Of a DNA stretch of 64,000 bases, positions 1 through 27,400 are shown piece after piece (the stretch's first letter is position 1; every line of letters begins with the position of its first letter). A program made the position numbers and the translations under genes. The stretch is from Euglena gracilis (Eukaryota > Euglenida > Euglenophyceae > Euglenales). Below the pieces are notes generated by a model. That model worked only from the letters and a program-made list of their open reading frames with translations. It made no database searches and had not been told where the DNA came from. The stretch covers positions 18,580,691-18,644,690 of the forward strand of contig CP154955.1 in the NCBI GenBank assembly GCA_039621445.1, given 5' to 3'.

Positions 1-449
1 GGCTTCAGAACGCAAGCAAAGGGGTGGACCTGCCACCCCACCTCCAGAACACCATCCGGCGCTGGCAGGTGTCACGCTGGAAAGGGGGAGTGTAAATGCT
101 GGGGTTTTCGTGCTTTTGGGGGGGGTAAACTCCTCAATTCGGGGCAGGCAGTCCCAGGGGGGTTTCCCAACTCAGTGACACGTCGAAATTCCAAAATGCT
201 CACTATTTCCCAGGAGTCACCACTGGGAAATTGTGAAATCAACACACGGAGGGGCGGCATGTCACAAGCAGTTCAAAAACCTGGGCTCCAATCTTCAAAT
301 TCAGTCAAAATTTTCGATATGCAGGCAAATATGCACACCGACCAACAAGAAGGTTAAATGCGTCTCAGAACATAAGACGAAAGGAACCCACAAAAATACA
401 CACGGGCACGCATGCAGGAGTTAATGTGTGCGCGTGTGCCGTTTTGGGC
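1..449. other. No gene recognised
   Basis: Mixed-composition sequence. It may hold the 3' part of the unknown minus-strand gene, but no stop or exon could be placed. GTCACAAGCAGTTCAAAAA near 260 resembles a stretch near 55,540, a faint dispersed repeat. Confidence 0.4.
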
Positions 450-14779
<14,330 letters not shown>

Positions 14780-15816
14780 GGGGGTGGGAGGAGGGGGCTG
14801 CGGAGGGGGGGGGTGGCGGCGGCGGAGGCAACAGTTAGGGCACGATGAGGGCGGGGAACCAACCCGACGGGGGGATTCCCCCACCCGGGAGGTGGGGGGA
14901 CACCCCCACCCACGACGGCATTCTGGGTGAACACTTTGGCCCACAAATCCGCACCCTGGAAAATTGGGATGCGGGGGTCAATGCCCATCCACCACGATGC
15001 ATACCCACCGCCCTTCGGGTTCCGGGTATTCCCGGGGAACGTTGCCGTGGGTGGAAGGTCCTGAACAGAAGGTGCTCCGACCCAAAGACCGCCAGCGTTG
15101 GAGGGGGTGAGGCACTGGACCCACCACGGCATTCGCAAGCGAAACTTTGAGTTGAAAACTGGCACATTCGAAGGGGGAAAGCAGGTCCCCCACCACCACG
15201 TAGGGATGGTTCCCCCCCCCCCCCCGACAGGATGAGGTTGGGGGTCCCCCCCTCCCCCAAGCAGGGGTTTCCAGTGTTGGACAGGGGCCATAAATGCAAG
15301 GCTGGGGTGAACCCCAAAATTTAAGCAAACCTGAAGAGTGAAGAATGAGAATAACACAGGAATGTGCAAATGAAGCAAACCAAAGCAAAATGTTCTTGTT
15401 TGCACTTCGAAAAGGGAGGTTTGGACAGTTTGCTTTGAGGAGGAACCAAGGAGTAAAGCATTTATCCTCTCGTAATGTGGCGTGGTCTGCAACAGAAAAA
15501 CAAAACATGGTTCAAATGTAAGCAACCAGGCGAAATGCACATAAAAACCCCTTGGCAGATTGTCAGAACAAAAATTAAGCAAAGCGGTGTTCAATTTTGA
15601 GGGGTATGGAGAGCCCTATGGGAAGCAGCATGGACACAGGCAGGAGTGGGGACGTTGGGATGGACGATGACTCAAACAGGTGTTGACTGGGAGAAGATTG
15701 CGAAGTCCCTGGGTGCGGCAAGCGACCCGTGGTGGCAGTTGCGCTCACATTGTACATATGAGGCGGCGGTGCGGCAGTACGAACGGCCAATGTCACAGCG
15801 AATAGGTGGGTAAAGG

Positions 15817-18800
15817 TCAGGCGCTCGCGGTGAGGCGGCGGAAAATGGTGCGGAACTCCTCGGGCTCCAGTGCCCCACAAGCACTCTCCCTGCAGGCAAG
15901 CCGGGGCAACAATGGGGTGGGTGGAGGCGGCGCACGAGGGTCGTGTACGAGGGTAGTGGCATCGCCATTCCCGACCAAAAATGGAGGTGCAGGGATGATT
16001 GCATTGTCTCCCTCACAACGATGTTCCAACAAACTCAAAGGGATATTTTGGATTGCTTCCGCATCTTCTATGCAGATGTTTGTGTTCATATTATAAAACT
16101 AACCTGTGGTAAACCAGATCAGTGGGCATAAAACACTCGTTCCCCGTAGAACTTGCCTGGGGGGCATCAGAAGTAATTTATGTTGAGAAGGTGTATCAAG
16201 TTGACTTATCAGAATCCCTTTCAATAATATGTTATAAATAAATGTCATAAACCTATGATACGAAATATGTGTGTCACAAGAGTCACAGGGAAATGCGATG
16301 GGCAATGTGAATGCAGAGGACAAATAGAAGTTCTTTTTGTTGCCAGGCTTCAAAACACATCTTCTAACGTCCTGCAATCGCCCTGCCCATTCTCTTTGCT
16401 AGAATTTCCAATGAAATCCCTTTTTTGCACCGGAACAATGCAAAGAAATACAGTGCGTGGTGTTTATGGCGTATATTTTCAAGTGTTTCGTTGATGGACT
16501 TCTTCATCTTGACCATCTGAAGGTGGTTGATGTTGCAATGATGTGGTTAAAGTTATGAACAAGCAGCCTCTTACAGGGACAGATGCAATTGGAACATTCT
16601 TGGCGGCCGGATTCGCACTTAAGGGTTTTTTCTTTGAAATGGGCGCATTTGCGCAAATTTACAATTTTTGCTGGATTACAATTTTGCAAATTTACAATTT
16701 TTACAATTTTCTGGAACCCTGGACCCTGACACGCAGAGAACAATTTATGAACCGTTGCAACCCTGTGTTGAAGGGATGTAACTCAGGGGGGGGGGAATAA
16801 TTGATATCGGAGGCCTTCGGAAAAATTGCGGAAAAATTGCGGAAAAATTGCGGAAATTGCGGAAAAATTGCGGAAAAATTGATATCGGGTATACACATTT
16901 CTGTCTGAGGGGACTTAGAAAATTTTCAATTGTGAGGTTCAGAACACCGCAACACCCACGTCGATGCAGGCGAGCACAAATCAACACGCTTGATGTTCTT
17001 TGCACAGGTGGGACGCACCCAATTCTGTAACCAGTGGTGCACCTGTGAGAAAAATTGGTAAACTGGGGGGGAACAACAAAACACAATAGCACACCTGTTG
17101 ATCCATTTGATGAATGGCGTGAACTCATTGCATCTTCCATCTTCGGTGGTGGGAAAAAAATTCTGCGGAAAAAAAAATGGGAAAAAATTGCGGAAAAATT
17201 GCGGAAATTGCGGAAAAATTGCGGAAAATTGCGGAAAATTGCGGAAATTGCGGAAAATTGCGGAAATTGCGGAAAATTTGCGGATATCAATTTTCCCCCC
17301 CCCTGTGTAACTCTCCGTCAGGGATGGATGGGAAGCCTTGGGGGGGGGGGGGGGGTCGGACCCCCCCCCTCCTACCTCGAAACTGAGGGGGGGGCCGAAA
17401 TTTTTTCGATTTCATGGACGGGCAAAGGGCCGGAAATCGGGGCAAAATCGGTCAAAAAACCCTGATTTTTCTTTGAAAATCGATGCAAAAATGCTCATTT
17501 TTTGAAATTTTTTGAACATGTTTTTGGGGGAAAACACCAACACGTCAAAAAATGGGCAATATGGCCAAAAGTCAGCAAAAGGGGTGTTTTTTGCTCATTT
17601 TCCGGCGCGCAGCGCCGGAAGAAAATTTTCTGCTATTTTTGGCACCTGTCAAGGAGGGGGGGGTGGGGGGGTCCGGACCCCCCCCCCAACATCTAGGGGG
17701 GGGGGGGTGGTCCGGACCCCCCCCTACCACCTTACCCCCCCAGGGGGGGGGGGTGGTCGGGACCAGGTTTTGAATAGTGCTGAGCTCTTAATATGTGCGC
17801 AAACGCGCATGTTTGCGGTACATGAAAGTCGAAGAACGCTCGTTTTCGGCTCCAAAACGAAGTGAGCGGGTCTGGGAGGCCCATAAGAATCCTTTTGGGC
17901 AAAAAAAAATTCTCCATTTTTTCGCTCGTTTTCGGCTCAAAAACAGTTTTTCCGGGTCCGGGAGGCCAAAAAACATCGTTTCGGCGAGGCCAAAAAAACA
18001 CCGTTCCGGGCAAAAAAATTTTTTTCCGTTTTTTTCGACTTTTTTGACCCGGTTTTGACCCAAAGTCAATGGGTCGGCGGCCCAAAACGGGGCGCCGGCG
18101 GGTCGAAAAACGCTCGTTTTTTTTTCCGGGTCCGGGAGGCCAAAAAACATCGTTTTGGGCAAAAAAAAATTTTTCGATTTTTTTCGACTTTTTTGACCTG
18201 GTTTTGACCCAAAGTCAATGGGTCGGCGGCCCAAAACGGGGAGCCGGCGGGTCGAAAAGCGCTCGTTTTCGGCTCGAAAACAGTTTTTCCGGGTCCGGGA
18301 GGCCAAAAAACATCGTTTCGGGCGAAAAAATTTTTTTCGATTTTTTTCGACTTTTTTGACCCGGTTTTGACCCAAAGTCAACGGGTCGGCGGCCCAAAAC
18401 GGGGCGCCGACGGGTCGAAAAACGCTCGTTTTCGGCTCAAAAACAGTTCTTCCGGGTCCGGGAGGCCAAAAAACATCGTTTCGGGCAAAAAAATTTTTTC
18501 GATTTTTTTCGACTTTTTTGACCCGGTTTTGACCCAAAGTCAATGGGTCGGCGGCCCAAAACGGGGCGCAGGCGGGTCGAAAAAAGCTCGTTTTCGGCTC
18601 AAAAACATCGTTTCGGGCAAAAAAAATTTTTCGATTTTTTTCGACTTTTTTGACCCGGATTTGACCCAAAGTCAATGGGTCGGCGGCCCAAAACGGGGCG
18701 CCGGCGGGTCGAAAAACGCTCGTTTTCGGCTCGAAAACAGTTTTATTGGGTCCGGGAGGCCAAAAAACATCGTTTTGGGCAAAAAAAATTTTTCGAATTT

Positions 18801-21800
18801 TTTCGACTTTTTTGACCCGGTTTTGACCCAAAGTCAATGGGTCGGCGGCCCAAAACGGGGCGCCGGCGGGTCGAAAAACGCTCGTTTTCGGCTCGAAAAC
18901 AGTTTTTCCGGGTCCGGGAGGCCCAAAAACATCGTTTCGGGCAAAAAAAATTTTTTCGATTTTTTTCGACTTTTTTGACCCGGTTTTGACCCAAAGTCAA
19001 TGGGTCGGCGGCCCAAAACGGGGAGCCGGCGGGTCGAAAAGCGCTCGTTTTCGGCTCGAAAACAGTTTTTCCGGGTCCGGGAGGCCAAAAAACATCGTTT
19101 CGGGCCAAAAAATTTTTTTCGATTTTTTTCGCCCTTTTTGACCCGGTTTTGACCCAAAGTCAATGGGTCGGCGGCCCAAAACGGGGCGGCGGGTCGAAAA
19201 ACGCTCGTTTTCGGCTCAAAAACAGTTTTTCCGGGTCCGGGAGGCCAAAAAACATCGTTTCGGGCAAAAAAAATTTTTTCGATTTTTTTCGACTTTTTTG
19301 ACCCGGTTTTGACCCAAAGTCAATGGGTCGGCGGCCCAAAACGGGGCGCCGGCGGGTCGAAAAACGCTCGTTTTCGGCTCGAAAACAGTTTTTCCGGGTC
19401 CGGGAGGCCCAAAAACATCGTTTCGGGCCAAAAAATTTTTTTCGATTTTTTTCGACTTTTTTGACCCGGTTTTGACCCAAAGTCAACGGGTCGGCGGCCC
19501 AAAACGGGGCGCCGGCGGGTCGAAAAACGCTCGTTTTCGGCTCGAAAACAGTTTTTCCGGGTCTGGGAGGCCAAAAAACATCGTTTCGGGCGAAAAAAAA
19601 TTTTTCGATTTTTTTCGACTTTTTGGCCGAAAACGGCTAAGTCGAACAGAGGGAAAAGTGTACAAAACGGCCGTCTGCGCCGAAAACGGCCGTATCTCGG
19701 GCTAGGCGGGGAGTTGCGGGGAAATCAAAATACCGGTAGATAGGGCGTTCCAAGGGCTTCAAATTAGGTCTCCGGATATTTCCTTTGGTTTGGCTTCATT
19801 TTGGAGATATTTTGAAAATTGACATTTTTTGGCCGTCCAAAGGGGGGGGGGCTTATCCAGGGGGGGTTGGCGAATCCTACCCAGTTTGGACCCCTTCGCG
19901 CGTGAATAACTCGGGCCTGGCGGGGAGTTGGGGGTCAAACCCAGGTGATTCGGAAACTAGGAATCCAGTCGCTCGTGACTGAAAAAAAAAATTTCGGGAA
20001 CGGGGCCGGGATCATGGTGATAATCCGCCGGTTTCCCGAGTGCCCGCCGGTTCCCGAGGTGGCCCCGAGGGGGGGGGGGGGAGGGGGGGGGGTTCGGGGG
20101 GGGTTTTCCCCCAGGGGTAAGCTTCGCTCTTACCCATAAAGGGATAAGAGCTCAGCGACCCCCCCCTACCACCTACCTCAATACCGAAGGGCTTCCCATC
20201 CATCCCTGCTCTCCGTAGTTTGGTACGCACGTTACTTACCGAGTGACGCGAAGAGGGCGTGCTCTTGCATGTCAAACAGGTGGGAAACGCACACCCGCTG
20301 TCACGACTGTTGGTACTGGTGCTGACGTGCTGACTGAACTGGCTTGGGTACTGCAGCCGCCCGTAAGGACACACGGAGCCTATTACATCACATACTACAG
20401 ACTACGTCAGCCAGCCGTCACACAACTGATGTGTGTTTGTGCGCGCAAATTACAAAGTCTATTTTGGTAAAATGTGCAAACCAACACGAAAAAGCTTAAG
20501 TGCGAATCCGGCCGCCAAGGCATTGTTTCCATCAAACAGGTACTGGGCGGTTTGAAAGCGCTTGACGAGCACTTGCAAATTGGCAGGGGCCTGCCCTGCA
20601 GCAACGCTTGTTGAGGTCATCCGGCACACCCCTCGAACTGGAAGTGCGGCACGCCGTCCACCCCCCGCTCCCGGAGGCGGTCCTCCATCCGATCAAACAG
20701 CTCCATGCCCTGGTCGCTCCGGAGGTAGCCCTCCAGCTGGGGTATGGGGGTTGCCACTGTACATACACGCACGCGCGCAAACACAGGCACAGGGCAAAGT
20801 GACTCCTGGCCTGATCCCCCCAGAGGTGGGGGGAGGTAGGTGTCAACCTCCTTGGGAAAGCTCCCAAAAAGACCCAAAACAAGCTCTGCAACCCACTTGC
20901 ATTTCCTCCCCCCAAATATGCTTCCCTACCACGTCACATGTCAGTGCGAAGCGCTTTGGGTTGGCAGCTGTAATTTCCCCAACTTCTTCCTTAAGGAACT
21001 CAGGCCTGAAACTTAGGCGGCCGGATTCGCACTTAAGCTTTTTTCCTTTGGATGCGCGCAATTGCGCAAATGTACCATGTTTTTGTAACCCCTGGGACCC
21101 TGTACCCTGACACCCGGAACACGATTTAAGAACCGTTACACCCATCTATTGGAGGGGATTAACTCCCAGTGGTCTGGTGTGCATGCTGCTTACCGGGTGA
21201 TGTGAATAGGGCTGGGGGTGAGACTGATGCTGTTGTACAACAAACGGGAGAGAAGCACACATCCCTTGTAACGACACTTGGAAGTGGTGCTGACGTGCTG
21301 CCTGAACTGGCTTGGACACTGCCGCCACCAGCGAGAACACACGGGGCCTCATTAGATCACACCACCACAGACACACAGACTACGTGAGGCAGCCGTCACG
21401 CAATTGATGTGTGTTTATGCGCGCAATTGCGCAAATAAAAACAATTGTGTTTATGGGCGCATTTGCGCAAATAAAACGTAAACCGATGATGATAAAATGA
21501 CGTGTTGGTGGGCGCAAATGCGCGCACCAACACATTTGGTGGTGTGCGCATTTGCGCAAATGCGCACACCAAAACGTTTATGTTTACTTGCGCAAAAGCG
21601 CCCACCAACATGTACTTTTACTTTCTATGTTAAAAGACACCAATGAGGACCATGGCCCTACGAGGTTTAAAACGTGATGGACGTGTTGGTGCGCGCAGTT
21701 GCGCAAATAAACACAATTACGTTGGTGCGCGCATTTGCGCAAATGCGCGCACCAAAATTTCATACACCGCTTCAAAATGATGTGATTGCAGGAGCCTTAA

Positions 21801-24389
21801 CGCACACAAACAAAGTTGTGTTTATTTGCGCAAATGCGCGCACCAACACACATCAGTTGTGGGATACCATCTCCTCCTCCGTGACAGCTGGCGAACACAA
21901 TCCCTCATGCCAACCAATGGTTTGCGCCACAATTATTGGTGATGAAATTTGTGGTGAGAGGTAGTGTGGAGTGTTCACTGGAACGCGGCATTTGACTGGC
22001 CAAAATATGCCTGTCTCACGTGTACATTTGCACTGCTGTTACCCGGCCCGATCGGCCTGTTGTTTTGGCGTCATCCGTTTGGCAGTTAAATGTAATGAAT
22101 TGATGACGTGCAAACGACCTGTGACTGTTGGACACCTTTTCTGCAACAGTACTGCGTTGCAAGAAGACAAAATTTGGCACCTGAGATACCCAAGACGTGT
22201 TGGGCCGGAGTCCGTTTTATGGTTGTTTTTACCATTTTTCCCTTGAAAAACGTAAAAAAAAACACCGGTTTTTGTGCATAATTTGGGGGGAGTGGGTCCC
22301 ACCGCTTTGATGCACCCAATGCAGGGGTAAAGGTTCATCATTCCCTTGCATCCAAAGGAACGGGTGCTTGAGGGCTACCTCTCTCCGGCTGCTGGTTGCC
22401 ATGCACTGACACCACGTCATACCCCCAGTCTTACACCCTGGTTGCGGGGTATAACGCGGTCGCTGTGGGGGGTGCCGTTGCACCGGGGAAGTGGATGCTG
22501 GCCTGTTGGGTGCTGAAGCATCAGCAGCTGATGGGGCTTTAGCAGCGGAGTCCAGGCCGCAGGCCAGCGGCAGGGCCCTTGGGGCCCACAAATTGGTGCC
22601 GGTGGACGTGCACCGTTACTGGGTGGCTATGCACGCACCTTCAAGAGATCCTATGTCTCCATCTTTTGTGGGACCTGTCAATGGTCAACAAACGGCACAA
22701 TAACACCATATACCGGAGGAGACGGTGTGGTCATTTGCTTTCAACCCATTCAGAAGCCACTAAGGGTAGCTGCAGGAGGGTCAAATGCAATCGTTTTATA
22801 CTCCTCCATTAGTTGTTTATTTGCGAATTTGCGCGCATCACGTTGTTTTGTGGGCGCAAATGCGCAAACAAACATAGTAAATTTTGCATTTTCTTCATAC
22901 AGTTTATTTGCGCATTTGCGCCCACAAAAAACGTGATGCGCGCAAATGCGCAAATGAACCACATCTGCTGTCAGTGTTTGACGGTTGTGTTTCCGTCACA
23001 CCGTTCTTCTTTGTTTATTTGCGCAAATGCGCACACAAACAAAAATTATGTTTTATGCGCGCATTTGCGCAAATGCGCACATAAAACATAATTTTTGTTT
23101 ATGCGCGCATTTGCGCCCATAAGCTTGCGCCGGTGACAAAGAGTGTGGCAAACTCACCAACTCGATGGCCCGTCAGTCCGTATCTCTATGTCACGCAGTT
23201 TTTCAACGGCGTCAGTTCATGGGTGCCAAAGCCCAATCCCAGAAGGACAAAATTGTGTTGATGCGCGCAATTGCGCGCATCAACATAAACATGTTGGTGC
23301 GCGCATTTGCGCCCATAAACACAATTTTGTCCTTCTAGTGTTGGGCTTCTTCTGCAGGGTCCTTTGCCACACAACTGGTTCTGCGCATCCCGGGTATAAG
23401 CCGGGTGGGAGACACCCGTTCCCCTTTATTCCCTTCATTCCCTACGGACCCTATTTCATCCCCTCTGCGCATCCCTTGTCAAACACCCCGTACTCACCTT
23501 CCTTCCCCTGTGTCCTTGTCGCCGGCTTGGTCACATCACTCCCACACCCCCCCGGCACCTCCTCCCCGTGCTTTAACAAACAGCCCCAAAACACCACAGC
23601 AAGGCGCCGCAAGTAAAGCAGTCCGGCAAACACCCAGGACGCACACCGCTGGCAGCTCGGGCACACCCGGGGACACAGCCGAAAGAAGCAACAAGGGCGG
23701 GAAAGGTCCCGTTCCTATGGTGCTTTTTTGCGTTTTTTCCCCTTTGGGCCAGCAGGGTCCCGGGGGTTTCGACGTACAAAGTCCATTTTGGTACACCCCA
23801 AAAACACCATTTTTTGCCAAAGTCCCGGGGGTCTCCCAGCCAAAATCAGAATTTCGCTCATTTTTTGCACTCTCTTGTCAACGGGTTGTCAAACCCCCCT
23901 GACCTTCACAGCCGAATCAAAGCAGAATCAAAAAAATCGTAAATGCGCGCAAATGCGCAAATAAAAAGAAAAAAGCTTAAATGCGAATCCGGCCGCCTAA
24001 GTGAAAACCTTAACCCTAAGCCTGCTCCTTCAATGACCCTATGGATCTCTTTGGGGGGGGCACAAATGCCAGCTTGCCATATATACATATGTGCATATAT
24101 AGCAGCAAGGTTCTACTCGCCCCCCCGGGGGGGAGGTAGAATCTCCGAGGGAGCATCTCCAGCTTGCCATGTAGTATAACAACATATAAATGTATACATA
24201 TATATACATATATATGGCAGCCATATTCGAAACAGCCCCCCAGGGGGGGGGTTCGAATATGGCAGCCATATAATATTATGGTATTATACATACATACATA
24301 CATACATACATACATACATACATACATACATACATACATACATACATACATACATACATACATACATACATACATACATACATACATAC

Positions 24390-24420
<31 letters not shown>

Positions 24421-27400
24421 CATACATACATACATACATACATACATACATACATACATACATACATACATACATACATACATACATACATACATACATA
24501 CATACATACATACATACATACATACATACATACATACATACATACATACATACATACATACATACATACATACATACATACATACATACATACATACATA
24601 CATACATGCATGCATGCATGCATGCATGCATGCATGCATGCATGCATGCATGCATGCATGCATGCATGCATGCATGCATGCATGCATGCATGCATGCATG
24701 CATGCATGCATGCATGCATGCATGCATGCATGCATGCATGCATGCATGCATGCATGCATGCATGCATGCATGCATGCATGCATGCATGCATGCATACATA
24801 CATACACATACATACATACATACATACATACATACATACATACATACATACATACATACATACATACATACATACATACATACATACATACATACATACA
24901 TACATACATACATACATACATACATACATACATACATACATACATACATACATACATACATGCATACATACATACATACATACACACACACATATATATG
25001 TGTGTGTTATAATGCCATATATATATGTATATATATATATTACACCTGGGTTTGACGTCCGGGGAGACTCCCTAACCCTAACCTAACCCCAACCCTAACC
25101 CAGGGCAGAACGGAAAGGCCTGGTGGGGGGGGTCGATCCCCCCACCCGGGAGGTGGGGGGGGGGGGGGTGTGGGTCGACCCCCCCCCACCCACCACAGCA
25201 TTTTCACCAATTTCGGCCAACGGGGATGTTGGCCGGGGAAATTTTTGAAGAAAAAAAATTGAAAAACGAACCCCAAATGCATGATTTATTGATGGAAAAC
25301 CACATTTTTTTTTACAAAAAAAACCTCAAAAATTTCAGGTTAAAAATTGGCTTTGGGAGGGGGTAAAAAAAAACGAAGCTCAAAAAAAATGCACCAAATT
25401 TTGGCACAGTCTAATTTTACTGAGATTTTTTCTCTTGGAATTTTTTGATTGTCAATGGCTTTTTGCATCAAAAACCGCTCAAAATCAACATTTCGAGAAA
25501 ATGTTAATATTTTGGAAGGTGTGAAAAAATGGGGTTTTGGGGGGGTTTGGGGGGACCTCGTGTATGGGTCCCAAAATGGGTCAAAAAAACACCCGGCGCC
25601 GAAGGCACCGGCAAAAATTTTTGGGGTCCAAAAATTGGTGCCACCAGAACAACGGGAAGAGGTGGTGGGGGGGGGGGTCGATCCCCCCGCCCACCATGCA
25701 GGGGGTGGGGGGGGGTCGACCCCCCCACGCACCACCCTGGCCGCGAGGCCGTTTCCCATTCTGCCCAGTCCTAACCCCAACCCTACCCCAACCCCAAATC
25801 CGGGGGTGGCACAAGTTACCTCTGCCATATGTAAAATATGTAATATAATATACGTATAGTTACAGATATAGATATATACATGTATGCACAGATATGCACA
25901 CATGCATGCATACATATGCACAGATGCATGCATACATTTGAAGGTGCGTACATACAAATGTCAAGGGATGCGCTTGGCCTGCCTCGAAAAAAAAATGTGC
26001 AAAAATGTGGTAAAAAAATGTGCACAAAAATGTACAAAATCTGAGAGAAAAAGTGCAAAGCTCACAAGATGCAAAGATTGCCCACAAACACAAAAAATGG
26101 CACAAAAAAAATAAATAAAAATTATGCAAAAGTAAATGCAAGTTTCAAAAAAAATCGAATTCGAATTCTTTTTTGAAAAAAATGCAAAAATGCAAAAAAA
26201 TGGTCAAAAATATGCAAAACAGGTGAAATTGCAAAAAAAAAAAAAAGTGCCAAAAGCAAAACAAAATATGCAGGAAAAAAATTGGGAAAAAAATGCAAAA
26301 AAAGGTGGGGAAAATGCAGAAAAATGCAAAAAAAAAAGTGAAGCACATCGCCCCCTTGTTTACGCACATCCCTCCACCCACCCACCCACCCACCCCTCCC
26401 ACTCGTTATCCACTTGCCCGCACACCCACCCACCAATCCACCACCCATCCGCCCACCATCCACACATGTATTCATACACACATGCATATATATGGGACAT
26501 CGTCATCCCTTGCCTTTGCATCCAGGCAAAATTGTGTTAAAAAAATGTCAATTATAATACAATTATTGTTATTATTTTTATCATTATTATTTGATTTTTC
26601 AATTATGCAGAAGTTTATAATCAATATTATTATTGATATTCAATCAATACCTATTGGCTTAGTTATTAAATAATACATTTATTCTTAAAAAAAAAAGTAG
26701 AATTTCAATTTTATTGATGATGAGTGACCCACCAGACATCACGCCTCTTGAACGCAGAAAATTCAGAAAAGCGAGAACAGAAAGGGCAGTCCATGTTCAG
26801 GGGAAGGGAAGCCAAAGCGAAAGGGGAAGGCCCGGCGCACCTCCGGGTCCTCCACCCCGGCCTCCGCTGCTGCACGCACCAGCACCAGCGGGTCACCGAT
26901 GTTGCGGCCCTCCTTGTGGTTGTAGCGGAACACCGCCTCCTGCACCTGTTGGGGGGGGGACATGGGGGCCTAAATAAACATAACCCCCCCCCAAAAGTAG
27001 ACCCTCGAATAAGACCCCCTTGGGATTTTTGTGGAAATCCAACCCCCCCCCCTAGGGCAGTGAATATGCCCCCAAAGTCTGTGGGTGATTTTTAGATATT
27101 TTCGATATTTGCTCATTCTGTAAACGTTAAAATCAGTATAATTGAGACAATTTTTGCTCATTTGCCAAAAATCGCCGTTTTGGACTATTTTTTGGACTCT
27201 CCCGTGGGAGAGATTTTTTCAGTCAAATATTTCAGCAAAAATCCAAAAAGTTGGCCACCCCAAAAATGAAACCTCCTTGGGATTTTCAGCAACGGACCCA
27301 AAAATTAAACCCACGGTCCTATTTTGGGGGTTATGGTAGAATCGCATGTTTCTTGGGAGTTCTCCAGCACATTTCAACCCTTCCCAATGATTTAAACCCC

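Larger units (their letters stand above)
16599..20519. mobile_element. Short relative of the 11-kb transposon, inflated by two nested insertions
   Basis: Ends CTTGGCGGCCGGATTCGCAC (16599) and its inverse (to 20519), flanked by ACATT and GCATT (4 of 5 bases identical). Without the nested elements at 16,784-17,305 and 17,319-20,208 its own length is only about 0.5 kb. Its left arm and the stretch 20,217-20,440 match the left 420 bp of the element at 21,012-24,001. It carries the palindrome at about 16,641 and a half copy at 20,437. Non-coding. It lies in the last intron of the DsbA/FrnE gene. Confidence 0.75.

Noticed and set aside
17788-19486. 349- and 203-codon repetitive open frames
   Set aside because: They follow the 160-bp satellite inside a transposon on both strands; no start context or splice structure.
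24016-25086. Several 150-325-codon open frames (Met-Tyr-Val-Cys or His-Thr-Tyr-Ile repeats)
   Set aside because: Pure translation of CATA/CATG microsatellite in every frame.
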